A stretch of DNA of 64,000 nucleotides from CAIYUC01 sp963682005 (GTDB taxonomy: Bacteria; Bacteroidota; Bacteroidia; Bacteroidales; FEN-979): NCBI GenBank assembly GCA_963682005.1, contig OY820914.1:3100001-3164000 (forward strand), in the 5' to 3' direction. The position numbers were made by a program, and so were the translations under genes. Positions 19,419 through 28,657 of this stretch are shown in pieces. The notes beneath the pieces were generated by a model that saw only the letters and a program-made list of their open reading frames with translations, searched no databases and was not told the origin of the DNA. Positions within the stretch are counted from its first letter, which is position 1, and each line of letters opens with the position of its first letter.

Positions 19419-19449
19419 TTTTCCGGGGGTACGTATCTGTTTATTTTTG
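19419..19449 (+). promoter_or_regulatory. Candidate promoter of the 2920-residue protein gene
   Basis: TATTTTTG at 19442-19449 matches the Bacteroidota -7 box TAnnTTTG. A TTTT element at 19419-19422 lies 19 bases upstream, at the -33 position. The predicted leader is about 110 bases. A 7-bp inverted repeat (AGGATTA at 19324-19330, TAATCCT at 19351-19357) upstream could end the previous transcript, but it has no T run. Confidence 0.5.
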
Positions 19450-19569
19450 CACCGTTGGTTATTTCGCATTGATCCCGAATGTCAGGATACAAAAGGGAAA
19501 CCAATACCTTATATCTCCGATTCTTATTTTGAACCATTTAAATGAAGTATAACCCAAAAAAAACGAAGT

Positions 19570-22500
19570 ATGAAAAAATTATCCACCCTTGGAAGTAGTC
19601 TTTGCTTTCTGGCATTGATTATTTTTTTGCTGTCCGCAAGACCCGGTTACGGGCAAAGTACAGCCAATTACACATGTGATCTGACCAATGTCACAGGGTC
19701 TCTCACAGATATGAGCACTGGAACTACAGCCCTCCTGGCAACCGGTACATACAGGGCGAATATAGCCTCTGCGGTTACCAATATAGGGTTTACCTTTTAT
19801 TTTATGAGCACTCCCTATACCCAATTCAGCATCAACTCCAATGGTCAAATGAGGCTGGGCAGCGTTGTGATTGGAGGGGCCTCTCAATCACCGGCGCTTT
19901 CGACGGCCTTGCTCTCTCCCATAACTGGTGCCAATTCAATACAGACGACCGGGAAAGTTCATTATAAAGTTACCGGGAGCACTCCAAACCAGGTTTTGAT
20001 CATTGAATGGCTGGATCTGCGCATCCCGGCCTCAAACACTGCAGGAACTCTGTCAAGAATCCAGGTCCTCCTTTATGAAGCCACAGGCAAAATAGAATTC
20101 ATCTACGGTTCGATGTATAATAATTCAACATCACAGTCCAGATCAATTTTTATATCATCAAGCAATGCGGCGAATACAGTAGGATGGATCGGAACATTTA
20201 ATACAACCCCGACCTTTAATACAACAGCAACCGTTACAGCCACCTCTTTAGTCAATAATGCGGTTATTGCTAATCTCAACAGTGCTTCCGACGGTTCAAG
20301 AAGAGTAATTTCATTTACTCCCCCGGCAGGCCCTTCCCCCGTTGCACCTACCTGGGCTGCAATTCCCATCACCAATCCAACCACAGCAGGAATGACCCTG
20401 AACTGGAATGACAACTCTTCCAATGAATCGGGTTTCCAGATTTACCGTTCGACGGACAATGTCACGTATACTTTGGTCGCAAATGCGGCCCCCGGGGCCA
20501 CGACCTATACGGCTACAGGCCTGACGCCTTCAACACTTTATTACTGGAAAGTGGCTGCCTACACAGAAGGCACTGCCCTGTCATACAGCACTGTAAGCAG
20601 TCTCTCAACAACTGCTACTTCCACGTTTACCTCTGTTGCTTCAGGGAACTGGAGTTCGGGATCCACCTGGTCGACCGGATCGGTTCCGTCGGCTACTGAC
20701 GACGTCATTATCGACAATGCACACACGGTCACAATTGACGCACCCGGGCTCACAGCAAAAACCCTGGTGGTCAACGGATCTCTTACCTATCATGCTACCA
20801 CTGTCAGCGCACTGACCGTAAGTGGCGATGTGACCGTCAATTCAACCGGAAGTTTTACTTCCCCATCATCCGGTACCGTGATTACCCATGCACTCAACAT
20901 CGGGGGCTCAACGGCTACCGGTGTAGGAGGCAACCTGGTTGTTGACGGCATTTTCAATATGAATGTTTTTTCAACTGCCGGTGTCATTGTAACCTTTTTG
21001 GGTACATCGAACAATACTATTTCCGGAACGGGTACGACGATCAACTTCTACTCCATTGTAGTAAATAAGGGAACAACGAATGCATCTGTGCTTGATGCTA
21101 CAAGTGTTATAACCTGTGCAGATGCTAATTCAGCAGCCGGCTTACGGTTATCGGTGTTGATCGGAACATTTAAACTCTCCAGTCCATCCGTCCTGAGTGC
21201 ATTTTATGGTACTGTTCAACCTACGCAGGCAGTCAATGCAAGACTTTGGCTGAATAATGCAGGAGCTATAATCCAGAGTGTAGGGGCCGGAACAGCAGCA
21301 GGGTCCGCCGGTAATATAAGCATAGGCGGATTACTTCAAATCGATGCCGGGACTTTTTCAATCGGAAACGGCAGTGGCGGAGTCGGTATTTTCGGGAATT
21401 TTTCCATGGGCGGACCGAATGCAACCATGAATGTTTACGGATATTTTGGTTCAGGAAATAGTTCTACCTATACGATCACGGGTGGCAATATCAATATTTA
21501 TCCACAGGTCGGACCTAATTACGCTCCTGCCACTTATTTTTCTCAGTCAGGTCTCTTTGCTTTCGGAGGCAGTGCACTCAACTTCTCCGGAGGAACATTA
21601 ACCATTTTTGACCCGACGCTGGCAGTGACATCAGGCTCGTATTATGCACCTTATTCCATTTACATTTATGGAGGTACAAATAACCTTACGGGCAGTACGA
21701 TCCGTTTCGGGGACGGGATCAGTGATCTTGACGGCAGTATAAACGGATTCTCCATTTCCTCGGGAACTCCCTTGTATCATGTTATCGTTAACAATTCTCC
21801 GTCCTCCGTTAAAACAACAAGATTTGTCAAATTACTGGGGAATACCACAATTAATGGAAATCTTACAATCAACAGCGGAGCGGCAAATCAGTTCCTACTC
21901 GGTACCTATGCTCTTACGATCAATGGGAATATCTTTAATGCAGGAACCTTTGCCACCAACAATGTTTCCACAAATGCATTGATCTTCAATGGAACGTCTC
22001 AACAGACGGTAAACGGCGGAGGCAGTTTCATGAGCAATATGCCGAATCTTACCATCAACAACAGCTCCGGTGCACTTCCTGCAGTGGATCTGCAGATCCC
22101 GCTTACAGTATCAACCGGACTTACATTGACGAAAGGACAGCTGGGGTCAACAAATGCATCAATTCTTACTTTAGGGAATTCAGCAGTCTCAACAACATTT
22201 ACCATCAACAGGTCGGGTGGATCACTGGCAACAGCCCCGGCCTTCAACCTGGCAGGGGTCACCACCTTTAACGTAACGTATAGTGCTCCATCGCCGGCAG
22301 CAAGCTTGACAACAGACAATGAACTACCGGCCGCCACCCCGGTCACAACGTTTACAATCAGCAACGGAAGCGGTGTTACACTGGACAAACCGGTCAGTTG
22401 TAAAACCCTTGCGCTGACGGCAGGCATTCTTACTGTCTCTCCGGCCAACAACATCACGGTTACAGGTACAACCACAAGCAGCATCACCGGTGGAAGTGCA

Positions 22501-25500
22501 ACTTCTTATGTGAATGGTGCACTGACCCGCACAATACCGAATACTGCTGCTGCAGCCAATTACAAATTCCCTGTCGGAAAAGCAGCATATCATTTATTTG
22601 AATTTTCCAGCCTGACCACCGGCGGGACAGAAACCGCAACTTTTACAGCCGAATCCTTTGATGCAGGACCTTATGCCGGAACTGCCGGATCTGGACTTTC
22701 TGCCATCAATGCAGATAAATACTGGTCATTGTCGGCAGTTTTGGGCTCTGTCACCATCACATCCTCAACGATCCGGCTGACCGATGCAGGTTTGAGTGAA
22801 GTCAACAGGGTGGGACAATCAAACAATGACGCTGGTATATTCAATAGCATCGGTGGAACCACTGTTGGAACAACAACTATTGCATCCAGCAGTCCGATCG
22901 ATTACTCTACAATCAATGCAGGGACCTATTTCAGGATCGGTCTTGCCACCGCTTTCCCTGCAGGGAATTATGCCATCGGACCCCAGGCTTCCTATGCCGG
23001 TTATGCAGGATCTTACCCCAGCATGACTGCTGCAGTGATTGCCATCACTTCAGTACCATTCACCGGGCACATGATTTTCGAATTCCAGGCTGACTACAGC
23101 CCTGCCGTGGAAACCTACCCGGTATCCATTCCTTCATCGGTCTTCGGTTCTGTAACATCAACGATTACCTTCCGTCCTGCCGCCGATGTGGCATCAGTGA
23201 TCAATTTCTCAAATGCAGGCACAGTGATCAACAATGGCGGTGCGGATTATATAATTTTTGACGGACGGAACGGAGGAACAGGAGCAAACAAGTTTATGCA
23301 GTTCACCAATACAACTGTTACGGGCCCGGCCATTTTGTTTTCGGCCAATACGCAGTATAACCAACTCCTGTACTGTGTCCTGAAAGGTTCTACAACGACG
23401 GCTTCAAACGGAATCATTACCCTGAATTCATACAGTAATTTTACCACCATAGATCATTGCAATTTTAACGGGTCGGGTTCGGCGAATAACTGTATTTTTG
23501 GTGTTAGTGCTTCTACAGATGTCACCATAACCAATAACAATTTCTTCGACTACCGTAACGGTGCGGGGGTTTCACTTGCTACCGCAAGTAATAATTCCCT
23601 GATCGACAATAATAGCTTCTATCAGACGACTGCCTATCCCGGTTTTGCCGGAACAACCTATGGAATATATATAATTGGTGTGGGCAATTGCACGATAAGC
23701 AATAACAATATCGGGGGCAGCGGTCCCGGATTGACCGGTACATGGACTGTTTCATCCACATCACCGGCTGCTTACAATTTTACGGGTATTTATGGTACCT
23801 CTCTACAGGGAATACCGTGCAAGATCTTCAATAACAAGATCCGTAATTTTGACTGGAAGTCCAACGTATCAACCTGGACGGGGATGTCGGTCGGTGGAAC
23901 TGTTTCCGTGGGAACTGACGGAGCCAACTACATCGGAAACAATACGGATAACGACAACATCAAAATTACCTACTTTTCGACCGGTGCCTGCCAGGTGAAC
24001 GGGATCATCACAGCGAATGAAGCCATAATCGAGAATAACATCATCGGGTCGATTACCACCCTGCTGAACGCAGGGATCACGGGTACAGGTTCAAGTTTTA
24101 CCGGGATCAGCGCTGCAGGAACAGGGGCCCTTATAAAAAATAACACGATAGGAAGCGCCACTGTACCATTGAGTATTAAAATGGCTGCCCAATCGACAGC
24201 GGGAAATTCACAGAATATTTATGGATTCGTTTCAAACGCTTCAAATGTCATATTTACGAAAAATACCATTGCCAATTTGAACAATGGATCGATTGTGGCT
24301 GCCGGTATTACACGAGGCATTTTACTGCCAAACTCCGCTGCATCAGTGAGTATCTCCGGTAACTCAATTTATTCTCTTTCAACCGCTCAACCAGTCACAG
24401 GCTCCGGTTTCACTGCTGCAAGTCTTGGTGGGATTGACATCCAGGCTGCAAACGCTTCGACTATTATAGTAACCGGAAATGAAATTTATGACCTGGTCAA
24501 TACTTCAACAACGGCAGCGGTGAATGTAAATGGAATATATTACAATGCAGGTTCCGGGAGCTCAGGTAAAGTAATTGAGAAAAATTACATTCATCATTTT
24601 AAGACGTTTTCGAACACTGCTGTTCAGAATGGTGTGAATATCAATTGGGCAGGAGGACCTTTTTCCATACAGAACAATATTATCAAATTGGGTATGGATA
24701 TAAGCGGCAATGACATTACCAGCACTGCACAGATCAATGGCATTCTCAGGGCATCGGCTCAGAATTGCAATATTTATTTTAATACGATCGTCATTGAAGG
24801 TAATGGAGTCGCCTCCGGATCAGTTGTTACCAATGCGTTAAATATCAGCAGTCATCAAACAGAGGACATCCGTGATAATATCCTGATGAATACACGGTCA
24901 GGAGGCGGGAACCATTATGCCATAAGAATCGGTACCGGAACCCCGGCAAATCTTACCACAGACTATAACGACCTGCTCGTTACAGGAACAGGAGGGATTC
25001 TGGGATATTACGGAGCTAATCAGGTTACACTTGCAGACTGGAAAACAGCTACAGGAAAGGACCTGAATTCCATCAGTATGGACCCGGTCTTTGTTTCAGC
25101 GACGGACCTGCATCCGACAAACATTGCCATGGACAATGCCGGGATTTATATTGCTGGTATCACCACGGATTTTGCCGGTATGCCAAGAAGGGCTATCCCG
25201 GATGTCGGTGCCTATGAATTTAACAACAATGCACTTATCACAGGGCCTTCCAGTGTTTGTGCAGGGTCTGCAGGCAATCTGTATTATACTGACGGATTAA
25301 AAGCGAATTATATATGGGTAGTTTCCGCTGGTGGAACGATCACTGCCGGTGGTACCACTGCAGACAGTTCAGTCACGGTGACATGGAATACAAGCGGTGC
25401 CCAGACGATCAGTGTTGTTTACGATCCTTTTGTGACCCCGACGATAAAGAATGTAACGGTCAATCCGCTGCCGGTGCCTTCCATCACTGGTCCGGCTTCC

Positions 25501-28332
25501 GCTTGCTTCGCCTCAACCGGAAATGTATACACGACAGAAGCAGGTATGAGCAATTATATCTGGACCGTGTCGGCAGGAGGAACAGTTACCTCCGGAGGCG
25601 GATCGGGAAATAATACGGTAACGGTAACCTGGGGCGCTGTTGGTCCCGAAACAGTTAGTGTGATCTATACCAATTCCAACGGATGTACAGCTGCCGCAGC
25701 CACACTGTATAATGTGACCGTAAATCCTTTGCCGGTACCTGTTATTACCGGTCCGGCCTCTGTGTGCCAGAATTCAACAGGAAACGTTTACACCACCGAT
25801 GCAGGCATGACAGGTTATTCATGGGCTGTATCTGCCGGAGGGACGATCACAGCAGGATCAGGTACAAATGCAGTTACCGTGACCTGGAATACAGCAGGCG
25901 CAAATACGGTAAGCGTAAATTATATAAATGCAAATGGCTGCACTGCAGCAATCCCATCGGTTTACAATGTAACCGTTAATCCTTTGCCGGTCCCTGTAAT
26001 AACAGGTCCGACATCAGTTTGTCAGAATTCTACTGGCAATATATATTCGACGGATCCGGCCATGACCAACTATGCATGGACAGTATCGGCCGGAGGAACA
26101 ATTACGACAGGTTCCGGAACCAATTCCGTTACTGTAACGTGGAATACAACCGGAGCGCAAACAGTCAGTGTAAACTATATGGATGTGAACGGATGTTCAG
26201 CAACCCTCCCGACCATGTATAATGTGACCGTGAATCCGCTTCCGGTTCCAGTAATTACAGGTCCGGTGTCGGTATGCATGAACTCAACAGGAAATATCTA
26301 TTCAACTGAGCCAGGAATGACGGGTTATCTCTGGAGTGTTTCCGCAGGCGGGACGATCACAGCCGGATCAGGAACAAATTCAATCACTGTTACATGGAAT
26401 ACGACCGGAGCCCAGACCGTAAGTGCGAACTATACGAATGATAACGGTTGTACGGCAACAGCACCTACGGTGCTGCCGGTAACTGTAAATCCGCTCCCGG
26501 TTCCGGTAATCAGCGGCCCGGCTGCAGTATGCCTGAATTCAACCGGGAATGTCTATTCAACAAGTCCGGGAATGACGGGTTACTCATGGATTGTATCAGC
26601 CGGAGGCCTCATCACAGCAGGGACAGGGACGAATTCAATTACCGTAACCTGGAATACGGCAGGTGCAAAAACCGTCAGCGTCAATTATATTAATGCCAAC
26701 GGCTGCACCGCAGCTACACCAACAATTTACCCTGTGGTGGTAGATCCGCTGCCGGTTCCATCCCTGAACGGCCTCTCGAAAGTTTGCGTCAATGCAGTGA
26801 ATACATACACAACTGAAGCTGGTATGAACAATTATGTGTGGACCATTACCGGTTCAGGTGGATCGATAACCAGTGGTGCAGGAACCAACACGGTGACTGT
26901 GATCTGGACCAACACTGTTGTGGGTAGCCGGTCACTGAGCGTCACCTATGTAACACCAACAGGTTGCATTCCTGTATCGGCAACCCTGCTTTCCATCAGT
27001 ATTCTCACATCACCGCTCCCATCAATCACAGGACCGACAACAGCCTGCATGGGAAATACACTAACATACCAGACCCAATCCGGCCAGACAAACTATATCT
27101 GGACAGTATCGGCTGGTGGTGTGATCAACAGCGGTCTTGGGACGAACCTGATCCAGGTAGTATGGAATACAAGCGGTACCAAAACAGTAACGGTTAACTA
27201 TACGAATTCCGGAGGATGTTCAGCAGCAACCCCTTCATCGATTACTACGGTGGTAAATCCATCACCTGTACCCACCATTACAGGCCCTGTGTCGTTGTGC
27301 ACGGGATCACTGGGAGGAGTGACCTATACAACGGAAGCCGGCATGACAGCCTACAGTTGGGCAGTATCAGCCGGAGGATCCATAACGGCAGGACAGGGAA
27401 CCCGGATGATCACTGTTACCTGGACCACTTCAGGAGCAAAGACGGTCATGGTCAATTATACCAACGCCTCGGGCTGTCCGGCTCCATCACCCACCGTGCT
27501 GAATGTGAATGTTTATACGATACCTGTAGCCACGATTACCGGATCTGCAACAGGTTGCGTCGGAGTAGGAGGGTATGTATATACCACCGAGCCGGGGATG
27601 ACCAACTATGTTTGGGGTATCACCGCAGGAGGGACGATTACCGGAGGCCAGGGAACAAACAGCATCACGGTTACCTGGATAACTGCAGGTGCAAGAAGCA
27701 TAAATGTGATCTATACAAACCCGGGCGGCTGTTCACCAACGGCACCTAAATACAAGAGTGTTTCAGTATATGCATTGCCTGTACCGGTTATTGTCGGACC
27801 AACCACTGTTCCGGCCGGAACGAACAATGTCGGGTATACCACTTCATTCGGAAATTCAGCCTATGTTTGGGCTGTATCGCCGGGTGGTACGCTGGCCAGT
27901 GGCCAGGGAACAAGCGGGATCCGTGTCAACTGGATCACCCCGGGTGCAAACTGGGTAAGTTTGAACTACACTTCAGGGGCAGGCTGTACGGCTGCAACAC
28001 CAACAATTCGAATCGTTACAGTTGGAGCGAAACTTGCTCCGGTGATCGGGGAAAACAGTACGGAAGAGCAGGATAACATCACCTCATTCAATGTTTATCC
28101 TGTTCCGAATGACGGGAAGTTTAAAGTGGCGATCGATTATCCGACTGAAGAACTGTTTACGATCAGTGTCTACAATATGCTGGGTGTAAAGGTTTATGAG
28201 ATGGAGAATGTGATGGTTAACGGATGGACCGAGAAGGAGATCGACATCAGGCCGGCTTCCAACGGACTTTATACTGTCGCTTTCATCAACAGTGGTAAGC
28301 TAGTCGTTAAAAAATTCCTGATCAATAAATAA
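19570..28332 (+). CDS. Giant beta-helix / PKD-like surface protein with T9SS type A sorting domain
   Basis: This 2920-residue protein has a signal peptide (about 1-29, ending ARPGYGQ). Residues 30-255 form a beta-sandwich-like N-terminal region. An Fn3 domain follows at about 257-350 (LNWNDNSSNESGFQIYRS, LYYWKVAA). A G8-like segment follows at about 355-420 (SGNWSSGSTWSTGSVPSATD, VTIDAPG). A long Ser/Thr/Asn-rich beta-repeat region runs to about 1130. A right-handed beta-helix follows (about 1130-1880; many NN.I..N(N/K)I rungs). Eleven PKD-like domains (about 1887-2820) and a type A sorting domain (about 2839-2920; FNVYPVPNDGKF) end the protein. The last 511 codons are nearly identical to those of the 174-4187 gene, so the gene looks like a chimera of a beta-helix body and a shared adhesin tail. 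Beta-helices of this kind often contact polysaccharides, but no catalytic residues could be assigned. Confidence 0.87.
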   Translation: MKKLSTLGSSLCFLALIIFLLSARPGYGQSTANYTCDLTNVTGSLTDMSTGTTALLATGTYRANIASAVTNIGFTFYFMSTPYTQFSINSNGQMRLGSVVIGGASQSPALSTALLSPITGANSIQTTGKVHYKVTGSTPNQVLIIEWLDLRIPASNTAGTLSRIQVLLYEATGKIEFIYGSMYNNSTSQSRSIFISSSNAANTVGWIGTFNTTPTFNTTATVTATSLVNNAVIANLNSASDGSRRVISFTPPAGPSPVAPTWAAIPITNPTTAGMTLNWNDNSSNESGFQIYRSTDNVTYTLVANAAPGATTYTATGLTPSTLYYWKVAAYTEGTALSYSTVSSLSTTATSTFTSVASGNWSSGSTWSTGSVPSATDDVIIDNAHTVTIDAPGLTAKTLVVNGSLTYHATTVSALTVSGDVTVNSTGSFTSPSSGTVITHALNIGGSTATGVGGNLVVDGIFNMNVFSTAGVIVTFLGTSNNTISGTGTTINFYSIVVNKGTTNASVLDATSVITCADANSAAGLRLSVLIGTFKLSSPSVLSAFYGTVQPTQAVNARLWLNNAGAIIQSVGAGTAAGSAGNISIGGLLQIDAGTFSIGNGSGGVGIFGNFSMGGPNATMNVYGYFGSGNSSTYTITGGNINIYPQVGPNYAPATYFSQSGLFAFGGSALNFSGGTLTIFDPTLAVTSGSYYAPYSIYIYGGTNNLTGSTIRFGDGISDLDGSINGFSISSGTPLYHVIVNNSPSSVKTTRFVKLLGNTTINGNLTINSGAANQFLLGTYALTINGNIFNAGTFATNNVSTNALIFNGTSQQTVNGGGSFMSNMPNLTINNSSGALPAVDLQIPLTVSTGLTLTKGQLGSTNASILTLGNSAVSTTFTINRSGGSLATAPAFNLAGVTTFNVTYSAPSPAASLTTDNELPAATPVTTFTISNGSGVTLDKPVSCKTLALTAGILTVSPANNITVTGTTTSSITGGSATSYVNGALTRTIPNTAAAANYKFPVGKAAYHLFEFSSLTTGGTETATFTAESFDAGPYAGTAGSGLSAINADKYWSLSAVLGSVTITSSTIRLTDAGLSEVNRVGQSNNDAGIFNSIGGTTVGTTTIASSSPIDYSTINAGTYFRIGLATAFPAGNYAIGPQASYAGYAGSYPSMTAAVIAITSVPFTGHMIFEFQADYSPAVETYPVSIPSSVFGSVTSTITFRPAADVASVINFSNAGTVINNGGADYIIFDGRNGGTGANKFMQFTNTTVTGPAILFSANTQYNQLLYCVLKGSTTTASNGIITLNSYSNFTTIDHCNFNGSGSANNCIFGVSASTDVTITNNNFFDYRNGAGVSLATASNNSLIDNNSFYQTTAYPGFAGTTYGIYIIGVGNCTISNNNIGGSGPGLTGTWTVSSTSPAAYNFTGIYGTSLQGIPCKIFNNKIRNFDWKSNVSTWTGMSVGGTVSVGTDGANYIGNNTDNDNIKITYFSTGACQVNGIITANEAIIENNIIGSITTLLNAGITGTGSSFTGISAAGTGALIKNNTIGSATVPLSIKMAAQSTAGNSQNIYGFVSNASNVIFTKNTIANLNNGSIVAAGITRGILLPNSAASVSISGNSIYSLSTAQPVTGSGFTAASLGGIDIQAANASTIIVTGNEIYDLVNTSTTAAVNVNGIYYNAGSGSSGKVIEKNYIHHFKTFSNTAVQNGVNINWAGGPFSIQNNIIKLGMDISGNDITSTAQINGILRASAQNCNIYFNTIVIEGNGVASGSVVTNALNISSHQTEDIRDNILMNTRSGGGNHYAIRIGTGTPANLTTDYNDLLVTGTGGILGYYGANQVTLADWKTATGKDLNSISMDPVFVSATDLHPTNIAMDNAGIYIAGITTDFAGMPRRAIPDVGAYEFNNNALITGPSSVCAGSAGNLYYTDGLKANYIWVVSAGGTITAGGTTADSSVTVTWNTSGAQTISVVYDPFVTPTIKNVTVNPLPVPSITGPASACFASTGNVYTTEAGMSNYIWTVSAGGTVTSGGGSGNNTVTVTWGAVGPETVSVIYTNSNGCTAAAATLYNVTVNPLPVPVITGPASVCQNSTGNVYTTDAGMTGYSWAVSAGGTITAGSGTNAVTVTWNTAGANTVSVNYINANGCTAAIPSVYNVTVNPLPVPVITGPTSVCQNSTGNIYSTDPAMTNYAWTVSAGGTITTGSGTNSVTVTWNTTGAQTVSVNYMDVNGCSATLPTMYNVTVNPLPVPVITGPVSVCMNSTGNIYSTEPGMTGYLWSVSAGGTITAGSGTNSITVTWNTTGAQTVSANYTNDNGCTATAPTVLPVTVNPLPVPVISGPAAVCLNSTGNVYSTSPGMTGYSWIVSAGGLITAGTGTNSITVTWNTAGAKTVSVNYINANGCTAATPTIYPVVVDPLPVPSLNGLSKVCVNAVNTYTTEAGMNNYVWTITGSGGSITSGAGTNTVTVIWTNTVVGSRSLSVTYVTPTGCIPVSATLLSISILTSPLPSITGPTTACMGNTLTYQTQSGQTNYIWTVSAGGVINSGLGTNLIQVVWNTSGTKTVTVNYTNSGGCSAATPSSITTVVNPSPVPTITGPVSLCTGSLGGVTYTTEAGMTAYSWAVSAGGSITAGQGTRMITVTWTTSGAKTVMVNYTNASGCPAPSPTVLNVNVYTIPVATITGSATGCVGVGGYVYTTEPGMTNYVWGITAGGTITGGQGTNSITVTWITAGARSINVIYTNPGGCSPTAPKYKSVSVYALPVPVIVGPTTVPAGTNNVGYTTSFGNSAYVWAVSPGGTLASGQGTSGIRVNWITPGANWVSLNYTSGAGCTAATPTIRIVTVGAKLAPVIGENSTEEQDNITSFNVYPVPNDGKFKVAIDYPTEELFTISVYNMLGVKVYEMENVMVNGWTEKEIDIRPASNGLYTVAFINSGKLVVKKFLINK
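26800..28332 (+). repeat. Long direct repeat, copy B (gene 3' end)
   Basis: This is the partner of 2655-4187 (same length, no gaps, about 98% identical by eye). The repeat ends at the stop codon: the two 3' flanks differ completely and carry different terminators. Exchange was therefore limited to coding sequence. Confidence 0.9.
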
Positions 28333-28345
28333 TCAGGGATAATCC

Positions 28346-28369
28346 AAAGGCCCTCCCGAAGGCCTTTTT
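28346..28369 (+). terminator. Intrinsic terminator
   Basis: A stem AAAGGCC/GGCCTTT with an 8-base loop is followed by TTTTT. It begins 14 bases after the stop of the 2920-residue protein gene. Confidence 0.8.
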
Positions 28370-28440
28370 AACCGCAGAGGCGCGGAAACCTGGAGAAAAA
28401 CATTAACTTGTCTTTTCTGGGTTTCCGGATCTCTGCGGTT
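28370..28440. repeat. Imperfect inverted repeat, REP-like
   Basis: The left arm starts AACCGCAGAG and continues to CGGAAACC. The right arm mirrors it (GGTTTCCG to CTCTGCGGTT) with a 3-base mismatch block and a loop of about 30 bases. The outer arm resembles that of the inverted repeat at 62691-62752 (ACCGC(A/T)(G/A)AG), which suggests a dispersed family. It could also act as a second hairpin behind the terminator. Confidence 0.6.
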
Positions 28441-28478
28441 TTTCTTTTTAAGGGTCTTCAGCCGGCATCCACTCTGCA

Positions 28479-28541
28479 TACCCACCCCTCAAATCCCCTC
28501 CCTATCAGTAGGGAGGGGAAGACCGAAGGTCGGGGTGGGTA
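28479..28541. repeat. Inverted repeat with GC-rich arms
   Basis: The left arm TACCCACCCC..CCCCTCCCTA pairs with TAGGGAGGGG..CGGGGTGGGTA around a short loop. Unpaired internal bases lie between the two paired blocks. It is the second of two palindromic elements in the 325-base gap before the next gene; the remainder (28542-28657) holds no recognised element. It codes for nothing visible. Confidence 0.65.
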
Positions 28542-28657
28542 CGAGAAAAATCTTAATAATTTATTAACAAATGAACCCATTATTAGCCATTATTTTGCAA
28601 ATTGCAACACTAAAGATATCAGGAAACATTTTATTTACATAACCAAAAATCAATCAG

